Assembly (NCBI RefSeq): GCF_001507335.1
Contig: NZ_LMAH01000003.1
Coordinates: forward strand, 372,001-436,000
DNA: 64,000 bases
Reading direction: 5' to 3'
Source: Chryseobacterium sp. JAH
GTDB taxonomy: Bacteria; Bacteroidota; Bacteroidia; Flavobacteriales; Weeksellaceae
Part shown: positions 44,309 to 52,844 of the stretch, in pieces
Position numbering within the stretch: position 1 is the stretch's first letter
Layout of the letters: every line of letters begins with the position of its first letter
Made by a program: the position numbers and the translations under genes
The notes under the pieces: model-generated
Databases searched by the model: none
What the model was told of the DNA's origin: nothing
Seen by the model: the letters and a program-made list of their open reading frames with translations, nothing else

Positions 44309-46923
44309 TATTTTGATTTTGAAGGTGCGGCATTTGGATTGGTCATATTAAAATTCGGATTGTTTCCTTCCGGCTTTTTAGGGCTTGGTTTTGTCTGAAT
44401 TGTATTGTTCATCGGTTGCGAACTGTTTTGTAACGGATTGTTCTGATTTCCAGGTGCCGTTATATTCTGTGACTGCCCCATGTTTTGCGCCGGCTCTCCA
44501 AAACCTGCAGGAGTTTGCGGGACATTGTTATTAACAGGATTTTGAGGGAGTACATTTCCTTTATTATCTGTCGATTGAAATGCAATATCACTTTTCAGAT
44601 AATTAAGCATTTCTTTAGCTTTTTCCCCCTCGGGAGTTTTACCGTAATTGAGAACAATCTGTTCTAATTGTAAAATCATCACCTCTTTCCCACTCGACTT
44701 TCCTGCATTGAAAGCATTAAGTAATGAGAGTTTGGGAACAAGTGCATCTTTAGGATTTTTCTGAATAGCCTGATCAATCAAAGTCTGACTTTCTGCAAAT
44801 TTTTCAGATTCGAATAAAGCATATGCCATTTTGTAATCATTTTCTGTGTCCGGAGATGATTTTACAAACGTGTTGTTTTTAGGGTTTCTCGCAAATTCTG
44901 CATACGAACTGTAAGGGTAATCTGTAATTAGAATTTGTTTTGCACGAGCGGAGGCCTGCGGATTTTTTTCGTAATTCATTGCAAAAATCTCATACAAAGC
45001 CTGTAACATTACTTTTTCTTCCGGTTGTACATCAACGAGGTCATACAACGTCTTAGTAGCTAAGGGAGTGTTGGTAAAATAATTCTGATACATAATTCCG
45101 AGACCCAGAGAAGCAGTATCTCTGTCTTTTTTCAATTGAGAAAGTTTTCCTGCATCATTTGGAATTTGCTCGATGTAATATGCCGTTTCAAAACGTCTCG
45201 GGTTCGGTGCAGTACTCACTCCCAATGCTTCATTCTTCATATCTTCAATCGATGCCATCTTTTTAGAATAACGCCAGTTATCCACCAATGCTCTGTCTCC
45301 CCAAACCTGCTTAAAGGTTGACGTTCCCTTGCTTACCGTTCCGGTATTTCCGTAATAAAACCCTTTTGTTGCCGTTCCAAAGTCCTCAAAAGAATTTGAG
45401 CTGTTGGCAAAAAGCGAATTAGCGTTATAATCTCCTGTGTCAAAACCCTTATTTCTTTCTTCACGCAATCTTTCGAGTTCTTCTTTGGTTTCTTTAGCTT
45501 TCAGTTTCTCAATATGTTTGGCAAAATAATCAGTTTTCTGGGCATCAGACATTTTAGCAATCGTCAGAATACTGTCGTTTTTTCTTATTAAATAATAGTT
45601 TTTGGAGATTTTCTTAATATTTTCAGACTGATCCTTTAACAGGATTTTTGATGGTTCATAGGTCATTGTAGCCAATGCAGAATCATAGTAAGCACCTGCG
45701 CCAATGTAATCGTTTTTGTCTAAATATCTTCTTCCGATTTCATAATAGGTCAAACCTCTCACCTGTGGATCAGAAACCTTTTCCAAAAGTGATTTTCTGA
45801 AATATTCCTGTCCTTCATCAGGTTTCCCTGCTTTGCTGGCCATCAATCCTAATGCATAGTAAAATTCATTTTTTCTTGAAGCATAAGTTCCTTTTTTGCT
45901 GATATCTTCCAGATATTTTCTTGCACCTTGGTAATCACCCTTTCCGTTAAAAGTTTTTGCAATTTCGATTTGCGATTTAACTTCAAATTCAAAGTCATTG
46001 GCATATTTGTAGGCTGATGCAAAGCTTTCGCGGGCAGGTTCGTTTCTTCCCAATTCTGATAAAACCTGCCCTCTCAGGAAGGCAATTCTGCTTTTCAGTT
46101 TTCTGTTTCCGTTGAGTTCAAAAGCACGATCCAGTTCCTTTACTGCTTCTTCTTTTTTGCCTGCATCCAGTAGAGATTCAGAATAATAGATGCTCATGAG
46201 CTTCTCATGCTCTTTACTTATTCCTTCGCTTTTCAGTTTGGCAAAAACTTGATCAGATTTATAGTAATCTTTTAGCTCGGCATAGGCTAAACCTTCATAA
46301 ACTCTCGCTAAAGGAAGTCTTTTATCTTCTTTCATGTGCGTAAAAACATAATTCAATGCATCAAGAGCCTGTCTAGATTTTCCTTGGTAAATACGTGACT
46401 GTGCAAGAATAATGTAAGCGTCAAAAATCGTTTTGTTCTGCTCCTCTCCTTTTCTGATGACAGAATATTTTCCGATTGCTTTCAGAGCTTTTGCCTCAGC
46501 AATTTCGAGTATGGTTGCCCCCTTATTTCCCTGTGAATTGTTGGGATCCTGAGGGGTTCCCGGCATTCCACCAGGTCCGTTTGGTGGCATTCCTGGTGTA
46601 CTTCTCCCATTGGGAGGCGAAGGACGGTTAACTTCGGCCATCTTCATCGAATTTTCAGCAAATGCGGAAGATTGCCCAAGATCGCTGCCTATTGGCTGTT
46701 CTTCATAGGTCAAAATAGGAATGTGGGGCGCATAAAAGTTGTCTTTATGAGCTTTGTCTCGGTCTGTAAATTCACTGTTCAATGCATCTTTTGCATTAAA
46801 AAGTGTATTATAATATGTGGAGAAACCTTTTAGAAATTTAGATCTTGCTTCAGGCTTCTTTACCTTGGTACTGCATGAAGCAACGATAATCGCTGCCAAA
46901 AGGAATATAATATTCTTTTTCAT
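44308..46923 (-). CDS. sprE: Gliding motility/type IX secretion lipoprotein SprE (PorW)
   Basis: An 871-residue TPR lipoprotein. The lipobox is in AAIIVASCS. The start ARSKFLKGFSTYYNTLFNAKDALN and the following proline-rich insert (PSPPNGRSTPGMPPNGPGG) are as in SprE/PorW. Multiple TPRs cover about residues 140-470 and 650-780 (AYIILAQSRIYQGKSRQALDALNYVF, AFLRGQVLSELGRNEPARES). The tail is low-complexity (Asn, Gln, Pro). In Flavobacterium johnsoniae and Porphyromonas the homolog is required for type IX secretion and gliding. Length agrees with SprE. It follows maf by 87 bp on the same strand. Confidence 0.85.
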   Translation of the reverse strand: MKKNIIFLLAAIIVASCSTKVKKPEARSKFLKGFSTYYNTLFNAKDALNSEFTDRDKAHKDNFYAPHIPILTYEEQPIGSDLGQSSAFAENSMKMAEVNRPSPPNGRSTPGMPPNGPGGMPGTPQDPNNSQGNKGATILEIAEAKALKAIGKYSVIRKGEEQNKTIFDAYIILAQSRIYQGKSRQALDALNYVFTHMKEDKRLPLARVYEGLAYAELKDYYKSDQVFAKLKSEGISKEHEKLMSIYYSESLLDAGKKEEAVKELDRAFELNGNRKLKSRIAFLRGQVLSELGRNEPARESFASAYKYANDFEFEVKSQIEIAKTFNGKGDYQGARKYLEDISKKGTYASRKNEFYYALGLMASKAGKPDEGQEYFRKSLLEKVSDPQVRGLTYYEIGRRYLDKNDYIGAGAYYDSALATMTYEPSKILLKDQSENIKKISKNYYLIRKNDSILTIAKMSDAQKTDYFAKHIEKLKAKETKEELERLREERNKGFDTGDYNANSLFANSSNSFEDFGTATKGFYYGNTGTVSKGTSTFKQVWGDRALVDNWRYSKKMASIEDMKNEALGVSTAPNPRRFETAYYIEQIPNDAGKLSQLKKDRDTASLGLGIMYQNYFTNTPLATKTLYDLVDVQPEEKVMLQALYEIFAMNYEKNPQASARAKQILITDYPYSSYAEFARNPKNNTFVKSSPDTENDYKMAYALFESEKFAESQTLIDQAIQKNPKDALVPKLSLLNAFNAGKSSGKEVMILQLEQIVLNYGKTPEGEKAKEMLNYLKSDIAFQSTDNKGNVLPQNPVNNNVPQTPAGFGEPAQNMGQSQNITAPGNQNNPLQNSSQPMNNTIQTKPSPKKPEGNNPNFNMTNPNAAPSKSK

Positions 46924-47010
46924 TTTTCAATATAACTCTCTAATCTGCTTTTTATTATCTGATCAGATTGATGATTTTGTAAAAATAATAAAATTTTATG
47001 GGGAATTTAT

Positions 47011-47565
47011 TTATATTTCTTTTAAAATTTTGTAAACCAAATGGGTCGGAAGTCCCATAATGGTATAAAAGCTTCCACTCATCTTTTTTATTTTTGCCAT
47101 TCCAAGCCATTCTTGAATACCATAACTTCCGGCTTTGTCAAAAGGTTTGTAGTTTTTTATATAAAAATCGATTTCCTCTTCTGAAATTTCGTCGAATTCT
47201 ACATCGGCAACATCCGTTTCGGTAATGGTTTTATTTAAAGTTTTAATAGAAATTCCGGTATAAACCTGATGGGTTTTCCCCGACAGTGTACGAAGCATTT
47301 TTTGTGCGTCGGCTTGATCTTTTGGTTTGCCTAAAATCTGATTATCAATAGCCACTACTGTATCTGCAGTAATTAAAACTTCATCCTGTTCTAATTTTCT
47401 AAATGCATTTGCTTTTAATTCAGATAGATAAGCTGCAGCATTTTCAATTTCAATATTTTCAGGTAAAATTTCTTCACAGTCAATTTTTACAACTTCAAAA
47501 TCAAATCCTAAGCTGACAAGCAATTCTTTTCTTCTGGGAGATTGTGATGCTAAAAGTATTTTCAT
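47011..47565 (-). CDS. maf: Maf-family nucleoside triphosphate pyrophosphatase
   Basis: A 184-residue pyrophosphatase that hydrolyses non-canonical or modified nucleoside triphosphates, including dTTP/UTP in some members. It begins with MKILLASQSPRRKELLVSLGFDFEVV, the Maf signature; the catalytic aspartate is in VLITADTVVAIDNQILGKPKD, and DKAGSYGIQEWLGMAKIKKMSGSFYTIMGLP closes the site. The start at 47565 is preferred; upstream codons add MMTIHNLFKLN without family support. Seven bases after the KdsC-type gene. Confidence 0.92.
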   Translation of the reverse strand: MKILLASQSPRRKELLVSLGFDFEVVKIDCEEILPENIEIENAAAYLSELKANAFRKLEQDEVLITADTVVAIDNQILGKPKDQADAQKMLRTLSGKTHQVYTGISIKTLNKTITETDVADVEFDEISEEEIDFYIKNYKPFDKAGSYGIQEWLGMAKIKKMSGSFYTIMGLPTHLVYKILKEI

Positions 47566-47572
47566 ATTCAAT

Positions 47573-48091
47573 TTAAACAGATTGTGTATTGTCATCATGC
47601 CATTTTCCCTGAACTTTCATGACCTGTTCAATCACATCGCGTACTGCACCGCTTCCACCCTTCTTTTCTGAAATATAATCTGCTATATTTTTGATTTCCG
47701 GAACGGCATTTTCCGGACAGGTTGAAATTGCTGAATTTTGCATCATGTGAATGTCCGGAAGATCATCTCCCATCGTAAGAATTTCTTCATTTTTAAGGTT
47801 ATATTTAGCCTTAAAATCTGCATAATCCACCATTTTATCGTGTGATTTTGCATAATAGTCTTCAATACCCAAATAATTGATACGGTGTCTTACCATTTCA
47901 TCATTTCCGCCGGTAATTACGCCGATCAAGTAATTGTTTTTTAAAGCTTTTACCACAGCATAACCATCCAAAACATTCATCACTCTGCTCATATTACCAC
48001 CCGGCATTAAGTAAACGCTTCCATCTGTGAAAACTCCGTCTACATCAAAAACAAAGGCTTTTATATCTTTTAATTTCTCTTTATAACTCAT
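47573..48091 (-). CDS. KdsC-type HAD phosphatase
   Basis: A 172-residue HAD hydrolase without cap domain. Motif I FVFDVDGVFTDGSVYLMPGG contains the DxD nucleophile pair, motif II VITGG, and motif III/IV MGDDLPDIHMM. The order and the GSGAVRDVIEQVM end match 3-deoxy-D-manno-octulosonate 8-phosphate phosphatase (KdsC), which gives Kdo for lipopolysaccharide. No kdsA, kdsB or kdsD gene is beside it, so I do not give the symbol. In the operon with maf and the SIMPL gene. Confidence 0.82.
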   Translation of the reverse strand: MSYKEKLKDIKAFVFDVDGVFTDGSVYLMPGGNMSRVMNVLDGYAVVKALKNNYLIGVITGGNDEMVRHRINYLGIEDYYAKSHDKMVDYADFKAKYNLKNEEILTMGDDLPDIHMMQNSAISTCPENAVPEIKNIADYISEKKGGSGAVRDVIEQVMKVQGKWHDDNTQSV

Positions 48092-48105
48092 GTATTGAAT
48101 ATCAT

Positions 48106-48861
48106 TTAATCTAAATTGTAAGTCAGTCTTACCGTGATTCTCGCTGATTTTGCTTTGCTTGAAGTATCAAAATTTCCGCCATAGCTGTCTTCATCGGTTG
48201 AGCCTTTTGCAGTAATTTGAAATACTCCCATTGAAGCATCTTTCAGTTTTCCAAGGCTTCCGTCTGCCGTATTGACAATTTTTTCTGCTCTCTGCATGGC
48301 ATCTCTAGCGCCTGCTTCTATCAGATTGTGCTTCAGTGAAGCAAGATCTGAATACGTATACTGTGGTGCTCCCGGCTCAAACTGTACTCCACTGTTGATA
48401 AGTTCTGCCGTTTTATCCATCACGGTTTCTATTTTTTTCATCAGAACCGGATTTTTTCTTGCGGTAAATGAAATACTTTGTGTGGCTTTGTAACCGTCAA
48501 AAATCTCTTCAGCTTTTTCGACACCTTCAGCATCTCTGCTTGTCACGGTGCGGTAAGATTTCGAAAAATTGACACCTCCAAAAGAAAATTCACCATTATT
48601 GAAACCTTTGCTTTGGAAAAAGGCTTTTACTTTTTCTTTATCTTGTAAAATGATATTGTAAGCATCTTTTGCATCCATGGCTGATGCATCAAAACTTCCT
48701 CCCCATCGTATTTCATCAGACGTGAAATCCTTGGATCCTAAACCCGTGACAGATATAGTGTCTTGTTTTACATTTCTGTTTTTGAAACTTGAACCTAATA
48801 TGAATGCGGTAATAATTACTGCAATTCCGATGATCAGCGAAGGGACAAAATTTGTTTTCAT
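48106..48861 (-). CDS. SIMPL-domain periplasmic protein
   Basis: A 251-residue protein with an N-terminal membrane anchor (SLIIGIAVIITAFILGSSF) and a SIMPL domain: ISVTGLGSKDFTSDEIRWGGSF, YKATQSISFTARKNPVLMKKIETVMDKTAELINSGVQFEP, and ARDAMQRAEKIVNTADGSLGKLKDAS. The family (DUF541) forms periplasmic oligomers of unknown purpose, sometimes linked to oxidative stress. The ATG at 48861 is chosen; a longer start would add ten codons before the anchor. Operon member, 14 bp before the KdsC-type gene. Confidence 0.82.
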   Translation of the reverse strand: MKTNFVPSLIIGIAVIITAFILGSSFKNRNVKQDTISVTGLGSKDFTSDEIRWGGSFDASAMDAKDAYNIILQDKEKVKAFFQSKGFNNGEFSFGGVNFSKSYRTVTSRDAEGVEKAEEIFDGYKATQSISFTARKNPVLMKKIETVMDKTAELINSGVQFEPGAPQYTYSDLASLKHNLIEAGARDAMQRAEKIVNTADGSLGKLKDASMGVFQITAKGSTDEDSYGGNFDTSSKAKSARITVRLTYNLD

Positions 48862-48903
48862 TATATGGTGTGATTTCCTCAAAGATAACAAATTGCCGTC
48901 TTT

Positions 48904-49656
48904 TTATTCTAAATCATACATTTTTTTTATCGACTGATTCATTGTTTTATAAATCTCAAGACTTTCGTCTTTTAACAACTGCTCATGCAATTCCAAAACT
49001 CGTTTGTCATTTCTAACGGCAGGTCCGGTTTGAGCTGATTTCGGTTCTATTTCGTGAATTTTTTTCACTGTTTCATCAATCAAAGGCAAAAAATAATCAA
49101 AGGGAATTTCCTGAGCATCTGAAATTTCTTTCGCTCTCGAAAAAAGATGGTTCACAAAATTACAGGCAAAAACTGCAGTAAGATGAATGTATTTTCTTTT
49201 TTCATGACTGCTTTCCATTACATTTTCTGAAATTTGAGAAGCTAGATCTGTAAGTAATTTCTGATCTTCAGAGTTTTCAGTTTCAATAAAAAAAGGAATT
49301 TTTGAATACTCCAATTCTTTAGATTTTGAAAACGTCTGTAAAGGATAAAAACTTGATTTTCTGTACTCTCCGACCAATATTTCTTTGGGTAATGAACCGG
49401 AAGTATGGGCAACCAAACATTTTTTTTTGGTAATCAATTTTGAAACATTTTCCACAGAACTGTCGCTTACACAGATGATATACAAATCTGCATCTTTCAA
49501 ATTATTTGTAGAATATGGAATGTTTAATTCCTGAGATATTTTGTTTAAATCTTCCTCATTTCTCCCAAATAGCTGAGCCAAAGGAATGTTTTTCTGAGTG
49601 AAAGCTTTTGCCAAATGATAAGCTACATTTCCGGAACCGATAATAACAATTTGCAT
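48904..49656 (-). CDS. Rossmann-fold DUF2520 protein, ProC-like
   Basis: A 250-residue protein. N-terminal NAD(P)-binding domain with IVIIGSGNVAYHLAKAFTQKNIPLAQLFGRN and LYIICVSDSSVENVSKL, and C-terminal helical DUF2520 domain (KRKYIHLTAVFACNFVNHLFSRAKEIS, LPLIDETVKKIHEIEPKSAQTGPAVRND). The pair of domains is standard for this family in Bacteroidetes; it is related to pyrroline-5-carboxylate reductase, but its reaction is not established. First gene of the minus-strand operon running to maf. Confidence 0.85.
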   Translation of the reverse strand: MQIVIIGSGNVAYHLAKAFTQKNIPLAQLFGRNEEDLNKISQELNIPYSTNNLKDADLYIICVSDSSVENVSKLITKKKCLVAHTSGSLPKEILVGEYRKSSFYPLQTFSKSKELEYSKIPFFIETENSEDQKLLTDLASQISENVMESSHEKRKYIHLTAVFACNFVNHLFSRAKEISDAQEIPFDYFLPLIDETVKKIHEIEPKSAQTGPAVRNDKRVLELHEQLLKDESLEIYKTMNQSIKKMYDLE

Positions 49657-49810
49657 AAAACAAAGATAGGATTTTAGGTTGATAGGAGAAAGTGAAGCAG
49701 GAAGAGTGAAGCAAGAGGTTTACAAACAGAATATGATAGTTTGTTATCGTTTTAAATTTAATAATTAAAACATTTGGACTCAAAATTGAAGAAGTAATTT
49801 AACTTTTAAA

Positions 49811-49818
49811 TACTTTTG
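49811..49818 (+). promoter_or_regulatory. -7 promoter box for the ECF sigma operon
   Basis: TACTTTTG fits TAnnTTTG, 25 bp before the sigma factor start. Confidence 0.42.
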
Positions 49819-49843
49819 TAATCCAAAACAATGAAAGCATCTT

Positions 49844-50395
49844 ATGAAGATTAAAGACGCAGAGATTATTGCGCTAATGCAAAACCCCCGGACTCAGGAG
49901 AAGGGAGTCCGTGTGCTGATGGATGCTTATCAGAGTAGATTGTATTGGCATATCAGAAGAATCATTGTTGACGGAGACCTTGCTCAGGACACTTTGCAGG
50001 AGACTTTCATCAAAGCTTATCAGAATTTTCACCAGTTTAAAAATGATAGTCAGCTATACACATGGCTGTATAGAATTGCGACCAATGAAGCTCTACAGCA
50101 AATCAACAAGCTGAAAAAAATGCAGAAAACAGATGAAGATCCGGAATATTACATGCAAAATTTGGTGGCGGATAACGTGCACAGTGATGCTGACGAAATA
50201 CAGGTCTTCCTCCAGAAAGCCATACAAAGCCTGCCTGAGAAGCAGAAACTGGTATTTATGATGCGGTATTATGATGATTTGCCCTACGAAGAGATATCTA
50301 AAATTGTAGATATGTCGGTAGGGACTTTAAAGACAAATTATCATTATGCCAAACAGAAAATAGAAGAATATATTAAAGAAAATTACGAAAGATAA
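49844..50395 (+). CDS. ECF-type RNA polymerase sigma factor
   Basis: A 183-residue sigma-70 family member. Region 2 is DLAQDTLQETFIKAYQNFHQFKNDSQLYTWLYRIATNEALQQINK; region 4 is LPEKQKLVFMMRYYDDLPYEEISKIVDMSVGTLKTNYHYAKQKIEEYI. There is no region 1 or 3, which defines an extracytoplasmic-function sigma. The following gene encodes a membrane protein, probably its anti-sigma partner, and the third an exported Spy-like protein, so the operon likely responds to envelope stress. The SD is not visible, as usual here. Confidence 0.93.
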   Translation: MKIKDAEIIALMQNPRTQEKGVRVLMDAYQSRLYWHIRRIIVDGDLAQDTLQETFIKAYQNFHQFKNDSQLYTWLYRIATNEALQQINKLKKMQKTDEDPEYYMQNLVADNVHSDADEIQVFLQKAIQSLPEKQKLVFMMRYYDDLPYEEISKIVDMSVGTLKTNYHYAKQKIEEYIKENYER

Positions 50396-50412
50396 TTTTT
50401 AGAAACAACGAC

Positions 50413-51138
50413 ATGAAAGATTTTGATCTAGATAAATTAGAGCGCAAGAACATTTACAAAGTTCCTGAGAATATGTTTGAAAATATTCAGGATAGAGTAT
50501 TGGGGAAGGTGAATGATTTTGATCTGGATAATTTAGAACGCAAAAACATTTACACAGTTCCTGACAATATGTTTGAGGAAATTCAAATGAAAGTTTTGGG
50601 AACAATCAATGATTTTGATTTGGAAAATATAGAGCGCAAAAATATCTATACAGTTCCTGAAAATATGTTTGAAAACATTCAGGATAGCGTATTGACTGGC
50701 ATAAAAGCGGATAAAAAAGCTCCCATTTTTAAATTAAACTGGGGATATGCAGCAGCAGCTTCACTGGCATTGATCTTCGGGTCAACGTTTTTGTATAATT
50801 CTTTTTCTGACTCGAATAAAGATCAGGATTTTACAGAGAACAATGCAACGAATTCCACACCTAAAAAAGAAAGCGAAATTGCTTATGAGACTTTAAAATC
50901 TGATTTAACTTCTATTGAAAATAATGATCAAACAAGTGACAATCAGCAGACCAGCCCACAAATAAGAACGGTTGCTGATATTCCTCGAAATAATGTTGAG
51001 AGAACACAGAAGGTGAAGACGGTTTCTAAAAAAACAGAAGTACAGATGAATGAGTATATAGAATCTCTGACAAGTTCTGAAATTGCAGAATTGGCCAATA
51101 ACTCAAGTCAAGATGTTTACTTAGACTTATATAATTAA
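50413..51138 (+). CDS. Probable anti-sigma factor with triplicated N-terminal motif
   Basis: A 241-residue single-pass membrane protein 17 bp after the sigma factor. Residues 3-98 are three tandem copies of a 32-residue unit (DFDLDKLERKNIYKVPENMF, then FENIQDRVLG); the copies begin at 3, 35 and 67 and differ by few residues. A membrane helix lies at about residues 108-125 (YAAAASLALIFGSTFLYN). The outer part is Ser/Thr/Asn rich and low complexity. Position and layout fit an anti-sigma factor whose cytoplasmic N-terminal motif binds sigma, but it has no classical zinc anti-sigma motif. The role is inference. Confidence 0.65.
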   Translation: MKDFDLDKLERKNIYKVPENMFENIQDRVLGKVNDFDLDNLERKNIYTVPDNMFEEIQMKVLGTINDFDLENIERKNIYTVPENMFENIQDSVLTGIKADKKAPIFKLNWGYAAAASLALIFGSTFLYNSFSDSNKDQDFTENNATNSTPKKESEIAYETLKSDLTSIENNDQTSDNQQTSPQIRTVADIPRNNVERTQKVKTVSKKTEVQMNEYIESLTSSEIAELANNSSQDVYLDLYN

Positions 51139-51141
51139 AGA

Positions 51142-51657
51142 ATGATGAAAAAAATAATATTTATACTTTTTATAATATCGAGTTTTGGGCTTAACGCTCA
51201 AATCAAGAATTATGATTGGAAAAATATGAGTCGTGAAAAAAGAATGAAGGTGATAAACAATCTTCCTCCTGATGAAAGGAAGGCTCTACTTACAGAATTA
51301 AGAAATAAAATGGTTCTTGATATGCTGGATGTTGCACCAAAGGATAAAGCAGAGTTTACTGAGGTTTATAATGAATATTTAGAAAATCAAAAAAAGATAA
51401 TTAAACAATTTGATTCTGGTTTTGATCCAGAAAAACTTTCAGAAGAAGAAGCAAAAGAAAAATTACAGCAAAGCTTTGATACAGGGCAAAAACTTGTGGA
51501 TAACCGGAGAAAATACGCAGAAAAGATGCAGACTGTTATTCCGTGCCAAAAGGTCTTGAAACTTTTTTTATCTGAAAGTATGATGAGAGATAAAATGAAT
51601 GAAAGAAAACCTCACAACGGAAATAGTAAGGGCTCAAAACCCAGACAAAACCCATAG
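51142..51657 (+). CDS. Exported Spy/CpxP-like helical protein
   Basis: A 171-residue protein with a signal peptide (ending near SFGLNAQ). The mature part is helical and charged, with MSREKRMKVINNLPPDERKALLTELRNKMV, an arrangement like LTxxQ/Spy-type periplasmic proteins, although the LTxxQ pair is not exact. A PCQKVLKLFLSE stretch and a Lys/Pro-rich tail follow. It lies three bases after the putative anti-sigma gene, so it is the third gene of the ECF operon and may serve as its envelope sensor or target. Confidence 0.6.
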   Translation: MMKKIIFILFIISSFGLNAQIKNYDWKNMSREKRMKVINNLPPDERKALLTELRNKMVLDMLDVAPKDKAEFTEVYNEYLENQKKIIKQFDSGFDPEKLSEEEAKEKLQQSFDTGQKLVDNRRKYAEKMQTVIPCQKVLKLFLSESMMRDKMNERKPHNGNSKGSKPRQNP

Positions 51658-51677
51658 TAGTTTATTTTTTTAATGTT

Positions 51678-51718
51678 GGACGACCCTTACAATTTATTGT
51701 GAGGGTCGTTTAATTTTA
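51678..51718 (+). terminator. Terminator of the ECF sigma operon
   Basis: ACGACCCTTACAA pairs with TTGTGAGGGTCGT with one mismatch around a five-base loop, followed by a T-rich stretch. Confidence 0.7.
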
Positions 51719-51760
51719 GAGATAAAGAGATATTATCAAAATTGTACGAAGCGATTTCTA

Positions 51761-51768
51761 TATTTTTG
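51761..51768 (+). promoter_or_regulatory. -7 promoter box for the 51782 gene
   Basis: TATTTTTG fits TAnnTTTG and lies 13 bp before the start codon, so the leader would be very short. Confidence 0.38.
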
Positions 51769-51781
51769 TAAAAATTCCATC

Positions 51782-52810
51782 ATGAAAAAAATCCTTTTTT
51801 TTCTTTTAGCTACAATTTTTGTGAGCGCTCAGAAAACAGAAACAATTAATTTGTCGAAATCGATAAAGGACAATAAAAAAACATATAAAAACCTGACAGT
51901 ACTTGATAAAAGAGCGAATCCTGAAATTGGCTCTGTGACATATCATAAAGATCAGGTAAATATGGTTTTCGAAAATAATGCTGAAACAGATTTTAGGAAC
52001 TGGTTTTACAAGTACAATCCGGTAAGGGGAAATGAAGAGTTGGTTCTGCTCCTCGAAAATATTGCTTTGAGTGAAGATAAAAAAGAAAAATTCTCGATAG
52101 GAAAGCTTGAAATTCGAGCGAGTACGTTTATTAAAAAAGAAGACGGATACCATTTTTTATCCCGCAAAGATACGGTAACCACAGTTTCTTCCCGTGCAAC
52201 TCCATATTTAGCACAAAGTCTTTCCAAAAAACTTACGCTGACTTTCACAGATCTGATGAAGAAATCCTACGAAGCCAGACAATGGGATTTTGCAGTTTCA
52301 GAAACGGAACTTCCAAATTATGCAACGGTTTTAAAAGATAAACTTGAAATTTTAAAAGCGGGCGAACTTAAAGAAGGTGTTTATAAAGATTATTACAGTT
52401 TTTTTACCCATAATCCTGAGGCTGGTTTTACCATTGAAACCGACAAAAAAGGCGTTGTGACGAAAGCAGTTAATGGAGAAAAAAAAGAGTCTATCAGAAA
52501 CTTTTATGCATTTGTTCATAATGGTATTCCTTTCAAGGTGATTCCAGTGGGTTATGTAGAAATTTTCAGAGATGAGCAGGGACTATTTATTGAAGCTAAA
52601 AAAGAGGAGCTTTATCCTGAATCTAATTCTCCAATGATTATGTTTGGTGGTGGCATTGGCGGTTTGATCGGAAGTATGGTCGCAAATGTTGCCATATCAG
52701 CAATTGATGCAAATGCCGCAAAGAAGAGAAGTGCTATGGCGGGTTCCGAAGTAATTCTCGATCCTTTGACCGGAAATTATATTTTGCCGCAGGATTTTAT
52801 GAAAAAATAA
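51782..52810 (+). CDS. Exported hypothetical protein, first of a tandem pair
   Basis: A 342-residue protein with a signal peptide (MKKILFFLLATIFVSAQ). The N-terminal part contains SIKDNKKTYKNLTVLDKRANPEIGSVTYHKDQVNMVFEN and a hydrophobic glycine-rich helix near the C-terminus (MIMFGGGIGGLIGSMVANVAISAID), followed by DPLTGNYILPQDF. The next gene has the same length and order, so the two are duplicates that have diverged. It could be a surface or outer-membrane protein. No family recognised. Confidence 0.6.
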   Translation: MKKILFFLLATIFVSAQKTETINLSKSIKDNKKTYKNLTVLDKRANPEIGSVTYHKDQVNMVFENNAETDFRNWFYKYNPVRGNEELVLLLENIALSEDKKEKFSIGKLEIRASTFIKKEDGYHFLSRKDTVTTVSSRATPYLAQSLSKKLTLTFTDLMKKSYEARQWDFAVSETELPNYATVLKDKLEILKAGELKEGVYKDYYSFFTHNPEAGFTIETDKKGVVTKAVNGEKKESIRNFYAFVHNGIPFKVIPVGYVEIFRDEQGLFIEAKKEELYPESNSPMIMFGGGIGGLIGSMVANVAISAIDANAAKKRSAMAGSEVILDPLTGNYILPQDFMKK

Positions 52811-52844
52811 TTCAGGTATAATCATAAGTTTAATCACATTTAAA

